Positions 1 through 8,288 of a DNA stretch of 42,205 bases are shown one piece after another (within the stretch, counting starts at the first letter, position 1; the number at the start of each line of letters is the position of its first letter). The notes below the pieces were generated by a model. The model was not told where the DNA came from, made no database searches, and saw nothing but the letters and a program-made list of their open reading frames with translations. The position numbers and the translations under genes were made by a program. Source of the stretch: Mesonia sp. K7. Lineage in GTDB: Bacteria > Bacteroidota > Bacteroidia > Flavobacteriales > Flavobacteriaceae. Where the stretch lies: contig NZ_QKQV01000017.1 of the NCBI RefSeq assembly GCF_003233725.1, positions 1-42,205 on the forward strand, read 5' to 3'.

Positions 1-100
1 TTTCATCAAAAAACAATTACTATTTTTAATAATGAAATAAATGTTTAATAACGGTCAACTCTATTCAGGGAAGTTCATTGATTAATTATTTATATAAAAA

Positions 101-709
101 ATGAAAATCTTTGAGGATTTTATCGATCATACCAAAAACTGGCTTCCTAAAGACGGAACTGTCAATTATTACGGTAAGCTATTTAGCGAAAGCGAAGCCA
201 ACCGTATCTACCAAGTGCTTCTTCATACTATTGCTTGGGAACACGATAAGGCTATCATCTTTGGAAAAGAAATCACCACCAAACGAAAAGTCGCATGGTA
301 TGGTGACCAAGCTTTTACCTATACTTATTCGAAAGTGACTAAAAAGGCGTTGCCTTGGACAAAAGATTTACTTCACCTCAAAACCATGGTCGAAAAAGCA
401 ACCCACGAAAACTACAATTCTTGTTTACTAAATCTTTATCACAACGGAAGTGAAGGAATGGCTTGGCACAGTGATGCCGAAAAAGACCTAAAGAAAAACG
501 GTGCCATCGCCTCCTTAAGTTTTGGTGCCGAACGTAGATTTTCTTTTAAGCACAAGCAAACCAAAGAGAAAATAGATCTCCATTTAGAAAATGGCAGTTT
601 ATTGGTGATGAAAGGTACGACACAAACCCATTGGTTACACCGTTTACCACCGACCAAGAAAGTGCATTCACCAAGAATTAATCTGACGTTTCGAAAGATT
701 GTGGGGTAA
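101..709 (+). CDS. AlkB-like 2-oxoglutarate/Fe(II) dioxygenase (ALKBH2/3 type)
   Basis: A 202-residue protein of the AlkB family, which removes alkyl groups from bases in DNA or RNA by Fe(II)/2-oxoglutarate-dependent oxidation. The iron ligands are visible: HSD gives H123 and D125, and the second histidine is H180 in THWLHRLP. The 2-oxoglutarate-binding arginines are R192 and R198 in PRINLTFR. The block ASLSFGAERRF (about 137-147) is also typical. Spacing and the tail resemble the ALKBH2/3 branch more than E. coli AlkB. It is cytoplasmic, with no signal peptide. The ATG follows an A-rich leader. It stands alone, with about 220 bases to the next gene. The family call is firm; the substrate is unknown. 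Confidence 0.93.
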   Translation: MKIFEDFIDHTKNWLPKDGTVNYYGKLFSESEANRIYQVLLHTIAWEHDKAIIFGKEITTKRKVAWYGDQAFTYTYSKVTKKALPWTKDLLHLKTMVEKATHENYNSCLLNLYHNGSEGMAWHSDAEKDLKKNGAIASLSFGAERRFSFKHKQTKEKIDLHLENGSLLVMKGTTQTHWLHRLPPTKKVHSPRINLTFRKIVG

Positions 710-789
710 AGAGCACTGTTATTTTTAAATTTTTCTATCTATTCCAATAGATTTATTTAAATTAATAATATTTTTAAAAAATCAACTGA

Positions 790-882
790 CTGTACCCACA
801 TGACAATGGCATTCTTCAAGATTCAGTTTTAAAAGGATATTTCAATGAATTTAAAATAGTAATCGCAAACGCTTACAGGTAA
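790..882 (+). pseudogene. Possible relic of a coding sequence
   Basis: A 30-codon open stretch with protein-like composition (reads YPHDNGILQDSVLKGYF and continues to AYR and a stop) but no start codon. A stop codon lies directly upstream at 787-789. It could be the tail of a decayed gene, or chance. The rest of the 710-933 gap shows no recognisable feature. Confidence 0.2.
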
Positions 883-933
883 AAAATCGTCAATATGTTT
901 GCAATCAATTTTAAAAATAAATATCACTAAATT

Positions 934-1446
934 ATGAAAACAAAAATCACTTTTATTATAATTCTATTCATTTCGTTTTTCAATTTTAGTTGCTCATCAG
1001 AAGATTCCTCTATTCCTGAAGATGAATTATTAAAGAGTTTTACAGAACCTTTTTTAGTGTTTTGTATTTCAGAAGATGAATTACTCAGCAATCTACCCGA
1101 ACCCGATGAAGTAATAGGTCAAGCAGAAACCACATATACCTTCTATAGAACCCAGAATGGTGTTGAAGAAGTGAGGTATAATATCAAGAAAAATACGTAT
1201 GACGAGCAGTATTTTTACAGAAATAACAATGTAGAATTTTACCCTCACGAACAAAATTTTGAATTTATGATGAATTGGCTAAGCGATAAATATGGTGAGC
1301 CGAGTTTTATTCAAATTGAAAGTTATTTAGACACCTATTATTTTAATGAATCTGGTGAATACGATTACAATGTGGTTTTAAATGTAAGTAACAATAGCGC
1401 AGAATCTGAAGCTTTATTTTTAGCCTATTTTACCATTTGCGAGTAG
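934..1446 (+). CDS. Hypothetical lipoprotein
   Basis: A 170-residue predicted lipoprotein. The N-terminus has two lysines, a hydrophobic stretch of about 15 residues and a lipobox FNFSC, so Cys20 would be the lipidated residue after signal peptidase II cleavage. The mature part is acidic, starts with a Ser/Asp/Glu-rich linker, and has aromatic-rich segments (about 65-140) suggesting a small beta-rich domain. I do not recognise the family. It is preceded by about 220 bases of non-coding DNA and faces the minus-strand HU-like gene end to end. Location in the periplasm or outer membrane is inferred from the lipobox alone. Confidence 0.75.
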   Translation: MKTKITFIIILFISFFNFSCSSEDSSIPEDELLKSFTEPFLVFCISEDELLSNLPEPDEVIGQAETTYTFYRTQNGVEEVRYNIKKNTYDEQYFYRNNNVEFYPHEQNFEFMMNWLSDKYGEPSFIQIESYLDTYYFNESGEYDYNVVLNVSNNSAESEALFLAYFTICE

Positions 1447-1550
1447 TTTTTTAAACAAGTAGGCAGACAAAAAGTGCCCATCGACCTGTTCTACCTTATA
1501 GAAATAGTCCGATATATGTCTATTAACAATAACTATTTTATAACCTAACT

Positions 1551-1940
1551 TTAACGCTTTTCCCTCACCACTTCCAAGCCTTTTTTAAGCCACTTTTTTA
1601 GTTTAAGACTAGGTTGGTAATTTACATAAAACTTTTGGATGTTTTTGGGAGAGAGTGCTTCAGGGGTAGATTTGGCTTGGGCTTTAAAACCTATCTTAAA
1701 CCGACCTAAATTATCAAGGTGAAAGACTTTGCCCTCTTCTAAATGAAATTTTACTTTATCGCCTAAGGCGTGCAGTACCGCAATGACATCGGTAGGGCTT
1801 AAAGTACATTCGTGGCTAATCTCCTGGGCTAAACGCTCTAGGTTGACTTCGCCCGTATGTATCGCTTGCATCATAAAAGCTGTTTTGGGCGTGGCAGAAA
1901 TATTGTCTTTACGTTGGTTGATGCGGTAAGGTACTGGCAT
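1551..1940 (-). CDS. HU-family DNA-binding protein (HU-HIG type)
   Basis: A 129-residue member of the HU/IHF superfamily, in the longer Bacteroidota form. The N-terminal part up to about residue 65 matches the helical dimerisation half (LAQEISHECTLSPTDVIAVLHALG). The segment FHLDNLGRFKIGF (about 74-86) corresponds to the HU beta arm and its GRF turn. A basic tail follows the fold (KLKKWLKKGLEVVREKR). Such proteins bind and bend DNA and help organise the nucleoid. The start ATG is the only good one in frame. Three phased copies of a TTGTANA motif lie about 70-120 bases upstream and may be regulatory. Confidence 0.85.
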   Translation of the reverse strand: MPVPYRINQRKDNISATPKTAFMMQAIHTGEVNLERLAQEISHECTLSPTDVIAVLHALGDKVKFHLEEGKVFHLDNLGRFKIGFKAQAKSTPEALSPKNIQKFYVNYQPSLKLKKWLKKGLEVVREKR

Positions 1941-2008
1941 AGTTGCTGATCTTTTTATAAGTTGGTGCCTACCAAATTATAAAAACTCCCGCAAGTTATC
2001 AATAAAAG

Positions 2009-2059
2009 TTGTAGAAGATTAAAAAAAATATTGTACATCTTTTGAAGTAAAGTTGTACA
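2009..2059. repeat. Three phased TTGTANA repeats upstream of the HU-like gene
   Basis: TTGTAGA at 2009-2015, TTGTACA at 2031-2037 and TTGTACA at 2053-2059. The spacing is exactly 22 bases each time, about two helical turns, so all copies face the same side of the DNA. They lie upstream of the minus-strand HU-like gene and could be an operator array. No binding protein can be named. Confidence 0.4.
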
Positions 2060-2137
2060 ATAATGATGAAAAACTATGTTAGTTTTGGTTTTTTAAGCTT
2101 AGAGGCTAAAGTACGAAAAATTCTGAAAACCACCAGG

Positions 2138-2695
2138 TTACTTTCTCACTTCTTTTAGTGCTTCACCCCAGCTTATCACCTGTTTTACCACTTCGGTTAA
2201 TTTTTCTGCGTGATGATCTTTGGGCTTAAACTCGGTATAATCTTTAAAATCATCCATCAAAGAGATTAATAATTGTTCTCTAACCGTAGCAACTTTTACC
2301 TCGGCCATAATCAGACGTAAATGCTCTACTGCTCTTGCCCCATAAGCACTACCATAACTCACAAAACCCGCAGCTTTGTCATTCCACTCATAAAAAAGAA
2401 AATCGATCGCGTTTTTTAAAGCAGCAGAAGTCGAGTGGTTATACTCTGGGGTAACAATGATAAAAGCATCAAATGCTTTAATTTTTTTACTCCATTTTTT
2501 GGTGTGCTCTTTTTGGTAATCGTTTTGCATCGCTGGCATCGGCTCGTCTAAAAGTGGTAGATCATAATCTTTGATATCAACCAACTCAAACTTGGCGTTG
2601 TCATTTTTTTGTGCTTCTTGTAATACCCAGTCGGCTACTTGTTTGTTGACACGGTTAGGTCTAGTGCTCCCGGTAATAATGGCAATATTTAACAT
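2138..2695 (-). CDS. NADPH-dependent FMN reductase family protein
   Basis: A 185-residue flavodoxin-fold protein of the NADPH-dependent FMN reductase family (azoreductase / chromate reductase-like). The FMN phosphate loop is GSTRPNR near the N-terminus (residues 9-15). The second flavin-binding motif is TPEYNHSTSAALKNAIDF around 82-99. Family members reduce FMN, quinones or xenobiotics with NAD(P)H in the cytoplasm. It is monocistronic, with about 290 bases to the lipoprotein gene upstream. The stretch AACTTTTG, one mismatch from the -7 consensus, lies about 50 bases before the start. The family call is firm; the physiological substrate is not known. Confidence 0.92.
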   Translation of the reverse strand: MLNIAIITGSTRPNRVNKQVADWVLQEAQKNDNAKFELVDIKDYDLPLLDEPMPAMQNDYQKEHTKKWSKKIKAFDAFIIVTPEYNHSTSAALKNAIDFLFYEWNDKAAGFVSYGSAYGARAVEHLRLIMAEVKVATVREQLLISLMDDFKDYTEFKPKDHHAEKLTEVVKQVISWGEALKEVRK

Positions 2696-2779
2696 GGCTT
2701 ATCTGTTTTTATTAGATTGTTTTTCTTGAGACCTTAAGGTATCATTTTTCATACAAAAGTTCTCTTATCATTACGTTAA

Positions 2780-2926
2780 AAAACTAAGTTGGTATACACA
2801 AAGGCCCGTAAAAACTTGCAACACTACAGCGTTTTGTACCAGAAAGAGCCTGATGTCTTTATACTAAAAGCTTCTATAGCTAATATTTCTGTGGTAGAAC
2901 ATAGTCCTAAAGAAGCAACGATGTGA
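2780..2926 (+). pseudogene. Possible gene relic between two minus-strand genes
   Basis: An open stretch of 48 codons that translates into a protein-like sequence (contains KARKNLQHYSVLYQKEPDVF) but lacks an ATG; a TTG at 2789 is the only early start. A stop at 2777 blocks extension. It has no recognisable domain. It may be the 3' remnant of a lost gene or a very small unknown gene. Confidence 0.25.
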
Positions 2927-2934
2927 AAACAAAA

Positions 2935-2958
2935 AACCGAGGTAGAATTACCTCGGTT
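2935..2958 (-). terminator. Rho-independent terminator of the LVIVD lipoprotein gene
   Basis: A perfect 10-bp stem AACCGAGGTA / TACCTCGGTT with a 4-base loop, followed on the minus strand by a T-rich run. It lies about 25 bases after the stop codon of the lipoprotein gene. Confidence 0.85.
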
Positions 2959-2982
2959 AATTAAAATTAATTCTTAATTTTT

Positions 2983-4635
2983 TTATAGACTATTGAAAGT
3001 ATCGGTATAAGTCCCGGTAATGGTCACATTACCATTTTTAACCACATTACCGTAAACCGTTATGGAAGAATTATTCCCTAAAAATTCTAAGGTTGCCCCA
3101 TTATTTAAAATCATGTTTCCGTACACCACCAAACTTCCTTCAATCTGTAATACTGCATTGTTATTTACGTTTAACGAGTTATTGGGTTTACTTGTTGTTC
3201 CTTGTGCTAGGGTACCTTTTACGGTAAATGTACCTCCACTATTAACGTTTATACCTTTATTGACTGCTAAAGAGCCACAAAAAGTTAATGAAGAGTTGTT
3301 GTTAACATTAATCCCCATTAAAGTTGCCGAGCCACTATAGGCTTGGTTGTCATTAGAGTTTACATTTAGCCAGTAACCTCCCGTATAGGTAGGAAAAGTA
3401 TTGCATGCAATTTGTGAAGTGGTTACTTGTTGGATAATTTTTAATCCTCCTTTGCCGTCGGCCACAAAAATATAGTTGTTAGCACTCTTCACGTAATTGG
3501 CTGAACCTTCTAAATCTAGAGTACCAATAGTCGAAATATCACTTATCCCTGAACCTATAGTATGCACAGAGAGACCCGCAGCACCGTCGGCTACAAAAAT
3601 GTGGTTACTCTCTACAGAAACCGCATTGGCCACTACTTCGCTTAGGTCTATACCTTCGCTAGGATCTACTGTGGGTACAGCTATGGTGTTTTGTTTATTG
3701 CCGTTGTTTATGTTATATATCCCAACTCCTGCAGGTCCTTCTGCTACCAAAACATTGTTATTGTAAAAATCTATGGTACGCTTAGATGCTGCAACATCTT
3801 GACTGGTTGGAAAATCATTAGATGGGTTTAAGTTGTTTGAATTATAAATATGTATCCCATCCGTTCCGCTTAAAACTACAATTTTATTATTGTACTGCCC
3901 CAAAGCTCTTAAGTCATTTAATGGTGCGCTATCTTCTAACTGGTTGTTAGATAAGTTATATTTTGCTACTACCCCATTGTCTCCAGAAACAGCAAAGATA
4001 CCGTCTGAACTCACCATGATGTCTGTAGCTACATAGCCTGAGATATCCATTAAGTTGATATTTTGGGTAGGCACTCCGTTTGCGAGTTCCATTTCTATTA
4101 ATATAGCAGGGTTGGTGTCATTGTTATTTATTGTTGGGCTTGCTCCAGCTAAGTATAATGAATTCTGGTAATACTTGATGGCACTAATATCGGTATCGGG
4201 AAAAATGGCTTCCATGACAATAGAAGGGTTTAATGGGTTTGAAATATCTATCACATCGATAGCCCCTAAGTAGGTATTTCCCTCTACATTGTAAGACACA
4301 TAAGCAAAATTACCATTGACTTCCACATGCGTTGCTCGAAGCGTAGTACCTTGATATACGGGAGGATTTACCTCACCAATCTGAACCAAAGGCAAATCGT
4401 TTTGTCCATTAAGAGTTCCATTGACCACGTTGCCTGGCTTGCCTCCGGTGTTTTCTTGCGGAGCATCTTTTGTGGTCACGACCCCTAATTGATCATAATT
4501 TATCCTACCCTCTAAGTTACCTTCATTTAAAATTACAGTATCTCCTTGATGAACAATACCAGCATCGTCGTCTGATTGACAACCCACCAATAAAAGTAAA
4601 GATAAAGCAACTCCTAACTTTAAAATTTTATTCAC
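2983..4635 (-). CDS. LVIVD-repeat lipoprotein with a beta-solenoid-like C-terminus
   Basis: A lipoprotein of about 550 residues. I chose the GTG at 4635 because a TAnnTTTG promoter box lies at 4661-4668, inside the longest possible reading frame, and because the protein then starts VNKILKLGVALSLLLLVGC, a normal lipoprotein signal ending in a lipobox. The middle (about residues 100-420) has repeated segments of the LVIVD type, such as NHIFVADGAAGLSV and NYIFVADGKGGLKI, expected to form a beta-propeller. The last 130 residues switch to Asn/Gly-rich repeats (NVNNNSSLTFCGSLAV, LNNGATLEFLG) that look like a right-handed beta-helix. A surface or outer-membrane location is inferred. The ligand is unknown. 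Confidence 0.85.
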   Translation of the reverse strand: MNKILKLGVALSLLLLVGCQSDDDAGIVHQGDTVILNEGNLEGRINYDQLGVVTTKDAPQENTGGKPGNVVNGTLNGQNDLPLVQIGEVNPPVYQGTTLRATHVEVNGNFAYVSYNVEGNTYLGAIDVIDISNPLNPSIVMEAIFPDTDISAIKYYQNSLYLAGASPTINNNDTNPAILIEMELANGVPTQNINLMDISGYVATDIMVSSDGIFAVSGDNGVVAKYNLSNNQLEDSAPLNDLRALGQYNNKIVVLSGTDGIHIYNSNNLNPSNDFPTSQDVAASKRTIDFYNNNVLVAEGPAGVGIYNINNGNKQNTIAVPTVDPSEGIDLSEVVANAVSVESNHIFVADGAAGLSVHTIGSGISDISTIGTLDLEGSANYVKSANNYIFVADGKGGLKIIQQVTTSQIACNTFPTYTGGYWLNVNSNDNQAYSGSATLMGINVNNNSSLTFCGSLAVNKGINVNSGGTFTVKGTLAQGTTSKPNNSLNVNNNAVLQIEGSLVVYGNMILNNGATLEFLGNNSSITVYGNVVKNGNVTITGTYTDTFNSL

Positions 4636-4660
4636 TTTATGTATATTTAAATTAACACCA

Positions 4661-4668
4661 CAAAAATA
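4661..4668 (-). promoter_or_regulatory. -7 box for the LVIVD lipoprotein gene
   Basis: TATTTTTG on the minus strand, a full match to TAnnTTTG. It sits about 25 bases upstream of the GTG start and so decides that start. No clear -33 TTG is present at 17-23 bases. Confidence 0.55.
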
Positions 4669-4761
4669 ACAATATAATGTTTTTCCTCTATAATAAAAAG
4701 ACAAACTCCTCTTTTATGTCGATGAATGAACTTTATCTATCGATAAATGGTTTTTTATAAT

Positions 4762-6177
4762 TTATGTTTTCTTTTTACTACTTAAGCCCTCTCTACTCAT
4801 CTCCCCCCAAGTCTTCTTTTTACGTAAAAGATCTATATTACCTCTAATAGCAGCCCACATTACAAATGGATGATACAAAAAAGGCTCCAATAAGGCTACC
4901 CCTGCTAACTTCACTAAATCTTTAGGTTTTTTATATTGTTGAAAAGAATATTCTTCGAAGAAAAGAGAGGTTATTGAAAATAAAACAGAAAAACTGTATA
5001 CCACTGTAAAGAAGCTAATCGCATAAACCCAATTAATTAAGCCTAAGGCACAAAGGACAATAAAAAAAATAATCCCTAAAAACTCAATGATGGGTGCTAA
5101 CCATTCGAAAAAAAGCCAGTAAGGTGTACTTAGCATTCCTAGAACTTTATATTTTGGGTTAAAAAGCATGTCCCGGTGTAGCCATAAGGTCTCTGCAGTT
5201 CCTCTTGTCCATCGGTTACGTTGTCGGTAGAGTATTTTCCACTTTTGTGGAACTTCAGTCCAACATAAAGGGTCAGGTATAAAACCCACCGCATACTTTT
5301 GTTTTTTATGTCGCATCATTTTTCTCATTCGCACAAGTAACTCCATATCTTCCCCGACAGTTTTAGTATTGTAACCTCCTGCTTCAATGGCTACCTTTTT
5401 ATCAAACATGCCAAAAGCTCCTGAAATAAGCAATAGCCCATCTACTTTAGACCAGGCCATTCTTCCCATTAAAAAAGCTCTAAAATATTCTAAGATTTGT
5501 ACTTTGGCTAAAAAGGTGTCGGGTACTTTTACCTCTATGATTTTACCATCCTCTATGACACAAGAGTTGGCGATTCTAATTATCCCACCCGAAGCAATGA
5601 CTTTTTTCTTATTATTAAGAAATGGCTTGATCAGTTTGAGTAGCGCGTCTTGCTCTAAGACACAATCTACATCGATACAACATACAATATCATGTGCAGA
5701 AATATTAAGCCCTGCGTTTAAGGCATCGGCTTTCCCTCCATTTTCTTTATCGATTACCGTTAGATTATTAAAGGCCTGATGAATTGATTTATATATTTTT
5801 CTGATGGGTTTAGAGGGAATAGGTTTGTAATGTAGGGTATCGTCTTCTACTAAATGAAAATCTTCGATTAGTTTTTGTAAAGTATGGTCTTTACTTCCGT
5901 CATTGATAATGACGATTTGATATCCTGGGTAATTGACCGTGAGTAATGACCTAACGTTTTCTGAAATATTAGCCTCTTCATTATATGCGGGAGCTAAAAT
6001 GGATATTTTCGGTAAGTTGGAAGACTGTAATAAACTTATTTCATTCGTTAGGTTATAGCTTCGTTTATAGCTTCTTATTTCAAAGAAAGCAAAAACAGCC
6101 GAAAAGAGATAGCTTGCAGAGATTATTAATCCGTAGGCTAAAAACAACCAAGTAAAAATTTCGAATAAGGTACTCAT
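4762..6177 (-). CDS. Processive-type GT2 glycosyltransferase, membrane-bound
   Basis: A 471-residue family 2 glycosyltransferase of the PgaC/cellulose synthase-like kind, expected to build a polysaccharide from a nucleotide sugar and extrude it. One membrane segment precedes the GT-A domain. Substrate motifs are complete: APAYNEEANI and INDGSKD, NGGKADALNAG, the DxD at D169 and D171, the GED motif with D277, and QRNRW near residue 320. Several hydrophobic segments (about 345-410) follow. It is the last gene of a six-gene operon and overlaps the HEAT-repeat gene by 4 bases, so the upstream phosphorelay probably controls it. The product could be poly-N-acetylglucosamine or another beta-glycan; no deacetylase or export gene is next to it to decide. 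Confidence 0.9.
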   Translation of the reverse strand: MSTLFEIFTWLFLAYGLIISASYLFSAVFAFFEIRSYKRSYNLTNEISLLQSSNLPKISILAPAYNEEANISENVRSLLTVNYPGYQIVIINDGSKDHTLQKLIEDFHLVEDDTLHYKPIPSKPIRKIYKSIHQAFNNLTVIDKENGGKADALNAGLNISAHDIVCCIDVDCVLEQDALLKLIKPFLNNKKKVIASGGIIRIANSCVIEDGKIIEVKVPDTFLAKVQILEYFRAFLMGRMAWSKVDGLLLISGAFGMFDKKVAIEAGGYNTKTVGEDMELLVRMRKMMRHKKQKYAVGFIPDPLCWTEVPQKWKILYRQRNRWTRGTAETLWLHRDMLFNPKYKVLGMLSTPYWLFFEWLAPIIEFLGIIFFIVLCALGLINWVYAISFFTVVYSFSVLFSITSLFFEEYSFQQYKKPKDLVKLAGVALLEPFLYHPFVMWAAIRGNIDLLRKKKTWGEMSREGLSSKKKT

Positions 6178-7196
6178 GAGGCTTGTTTCATTTTTTTCTC
6201 TACTCGTGCATAGTCAACTTGTATTACTGGTGTACAAACTTGTACATAAGGCCTTAGCTTGTATAAGTCTAGAATCTCTCCCTGTGCTGCTATGGCTTTA
6301 ATAGTTTCTTTCTGCACCTCTTCTGCTTCCTTTCCAAACCTAGGAATGATGAGTGCAAGTAGGTTTTCATAGCTTAATTTTCTCAAGGAGATAATGGTAG
6401 ATTTTCTGATGTCCATATCTGGGTGCTCTAATAAAGGGGTGAGCTGGGGTATATTTGTAAATTGATTACAACGATATATCATACGAATGGCAAATAGCAC
6501 TACACTTTTTAAGGGGTGCTTTAACCATTGTGCAAAATCTGGAGTTTCTCCTTTATAAAAATAAAGCAAACTGTCTTCGATAAAAATTTGCTCCCATATG
6601 TTTAACTCTTCTTTCAAATCTTCTAAGAAAGCTAAAGGATTTTGCTTTGAGGTTCGGATAAAATAAAAAATGGCTTGTTCTCTTAGTTCTTCTCTATTAC
6701 TTTTTAAAAATGGTCTTATTAATTCATCGTTTTCTATCTTCAGTTCTGAAATGACATAAATAGCCATGGTTTTTTTATACCATTTTTCTTTTTTGATGAT
6801 ATGAAAAGCAAACTCATCTAATCCTAAGGCAAGAAATAACTCTTGTAAGCGCTTAAAAGTTTCACCTTTAAAATTTTCTGCAAAATTAAGAAATTGCTTT
6901 AAAGCAATTTTTTTAGCTAATGTTTTTGACAAGCTGCTACGCTTAAATTTTTGTATTTCTTCTAGGTTTATACTTTCATCAAAAACATTTTGGTTGATCA
7001 AGCTTCCTATTTGATTTTCTAATATTCGCTTTCTTCGGTTTCGGAGCGTTTTTTTTATTCGAAGAAAAATAATAACCGAAAAACAAAAAATGAAGAGTAA
7101 GGAAAATATAAGCGTAAACAGAAAGTTCATTTCAACAATAAAAGGAAGGTTCTGAACACGGCGAATGATATCTTCTAACCAATCTTCAAGCATCAT
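6174..7196 (-). CDS. HEAT-repeat membrane protein
   Basis: A 340-residue protein with one N-terminal membrane helix (about 23-45), a basic stretch, and then an all-helical region with HEAT-like repeats. A recognisable unit is LLEHPDMDIRKSTIISLRKLSYENL (given here only as the region 255-280), followed by another beginning EEVQKETIKAIAAQG. The repeats would form a cytoplasmic solenoid for protein contacts. It lies between the response regulator (1-base overlap) and the glycosyltransferase (4-base overlap). That position suggests a coupling subunit that passes the response-regulator signal to the synthase; this is inference. No enzyme motif is visible. Confidence 0.75.
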   Translation of the reverse strand: MMLEDWLEDIIRRVQNLPFIVEMNFLFTLIFSLLFIFCFSVIIFLRIKKTLRNRRKRILENQIGSLINQNVFDESINLEEIQKFKRSSLSKTLAKKIALKQFLNFAENFKGETFKRLQELFLALGLDEFAFHIIKKEKWYKKTMAIYVISELKIENDELIRPFLKSNREELREQAIFYFIRTSKQNPLAFLEDLKEELNIWEQIFIEDSLLYFYKGETPDFAQWLKHPLKSVVLFAIRMIYRCNQFTNIPQLTPLLEHPDMDIRKSTIISLRKLSYENLLALIIPRFGKEAEEVQKETIKAIAAQGEILDLYKLRPYVQVCTPVIQVDYARVEKKMKQAS

Positions 7197-7552
7197 TAAG
7201 AAATTATTCTTTTCACTCTTAGTAAAAGTTCATTAGGGCTAAAAGGTTTTGTAATAAAATCTTCTACCCCCAATTGAAAGGCATTCATGATTATTTCTTC
7301 CTGATTAGAAGTGCTCAATACGATGATAGGTAAATCATGATTTAGTTTTTTGATGTGTTCTATGAGTTCTGTTCCTGATATAAAAGGAAGCATTAAATCG
7401 GTAATGATTAAGTCAAATTGATCGGTTTCTATAATTCTTTTTGCTTCTCTACCATCAGATGCTGTAATGATACGATAGCCCATCTTACTTAATTTAAAAT
7501 CTAAAGCATTTGCCACCATGGGATTATCTTCTATGATTAAGATTTTTTTCAT
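7196..7552 (-). CDS. Single-domain response regulator (CheY-like)
   Basis: A 118-residue stand-alone receiver domain. The acidic pocket is E8-D9, the phosphorylation site is D52 in IITDLMLPF, followed by the Ser/Thr position in VLSTSN and the Lys in ITKPFSPNELL. No output domain is attached, so it must act by protein contact. Its start overlaps the end of the Hpt gene by 4 bases and its stop overlaps the HEAT-repeat gene start by 1 base. The likely path is kinase to Hpt to this receiver, then to the HEAT-repeat protein or glycosyltransferase. Confidence 0.93.
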   Translation of the reverse strand: MKKILIIEDNPMVANALDFKLSKMGYRIITASDGREAKRIIETDQFDLIITDLMLPFISGTELIEHIKKLNHDLPIIVLSTSNQEEIIMNAFQLGVEDFITKPFSPNELLLRVKRIIS

Positions 7553-8271
7553 ACTTCAGCTAAGTTCGAATGATTTTTTTTCAATAAACGTACAATTTTA
7601 GTATACTCTTCTTCTAAGCTTTGGGTAGCTATAAAAATTTGATCATCAGGCAACTGATGAAGTATAGAATGACATAAATTTTTTCCTTTATGGTTTTCGA
7701 GCATTTCAAAAGAGGGTTTGATGCTATGGGCTATCTCTTTAATTCTTTTATAGTTTTCTTCAGTCTTATGTTGAAGTAAATGGCACATTTCATCTATTTT
7801 CTCCCCTACTGAAGTAATAAAAGTAGATAACATTTTATCAATAAAATCTTCATTGTCACTTGATAAATCACGAAGGTAATTGAGCGAATATAAGTTTTCC
7901 TCTGTTGATTTTTCGGGAGGTGCATTGACTTCTTCGATGATAATTTTTTTCTCTTCTTCCCCTAGAGGCTTTGAAATCTGTATGATTTCATGATGCACTT
8001 CTTTTTCGGTTTCTGTTTCTAATACTTCAATAATTTTGACATCCAAATTCAAGTCTGCCAAGTAATTTTTAAGCTGAATCGCTTTTAAAGGCTGCGCAGA
8101 TTCGGGCATCACAACTACCCATGAGCCTTCGCTTTGCTTTTTTATTGTTTGAAGGGCTTCAAAACTATCCTGAAGCTGAATTACGTCCCAATCTTTTTCT
8201 TTAAAAAGATCCTTAAAGAACACTTCTTCTTTTGGGGGAACGGGAAGGTATATAATATTTCTAACTAACAT
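7549..8271 (-). CDS. Hpt phosphotransfer protein with a degenerate receiver-like N-terminus
   Basis: A 240-residue protein. The C-terminal half (about 135-235) is a histidine phosphotransfer domain. The phosphorylated residue is probably H182 in IAHSIKPSFEML, which fits the Hpt pattern HxxKxxxxxL. The N-terminal 110 residues have the alternating pattern of a receiver fold (WVVVMPES, VKIIEVLE) but no phospho-acceptor Asp, so it looks like a pseudo-receiver. A Glu-rich linker joins the two. It lies 17 bases after the hybrid kinase and would carry phosphate from the kinase receivers to the single-domain regulator that follows. Confidence 0.8.
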   Translation of the reverse strand: MLVRNIIYLPVPPKEEVFFKDLFKEKDWDVIQLQDSFEALQTIKKQSEGSWVVVMPESAQPLKAIQLKNYLADLNLDVKIIEVLETETEKEVHHEIIQISKPLGEEEKKIIIEEVNAPPEKSTEENLYSLNYLRDLSSDNEDFIDKMLSTFITSVGEKIDEMCHLLQHKTEENYKRIKEIAHSIKPSFEMLENHKGKNLCHSILHQLPDDQIFIATQSLEEEYTKIVRLLKKNHSNLAEV

Positions 8272-8288
8272 ATTTAGGATTTTATTTT

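Noticed and set aside
4636-4704. N-terminal extension of the LVIVD lipoprotein from a TTG codon
   Set aside because: The extension would place a promoter box inside the coding region and put 23 residues in front of a normal lipoprotein signal.
5387-5779. 130-codon plus-strand frame inside the glycosyltransferase gene
   Set aside because: It is a shadow of a well-supported gene; its translation has no domain and is Ser/Ile/Leu-rich as expected of an antisense frame.
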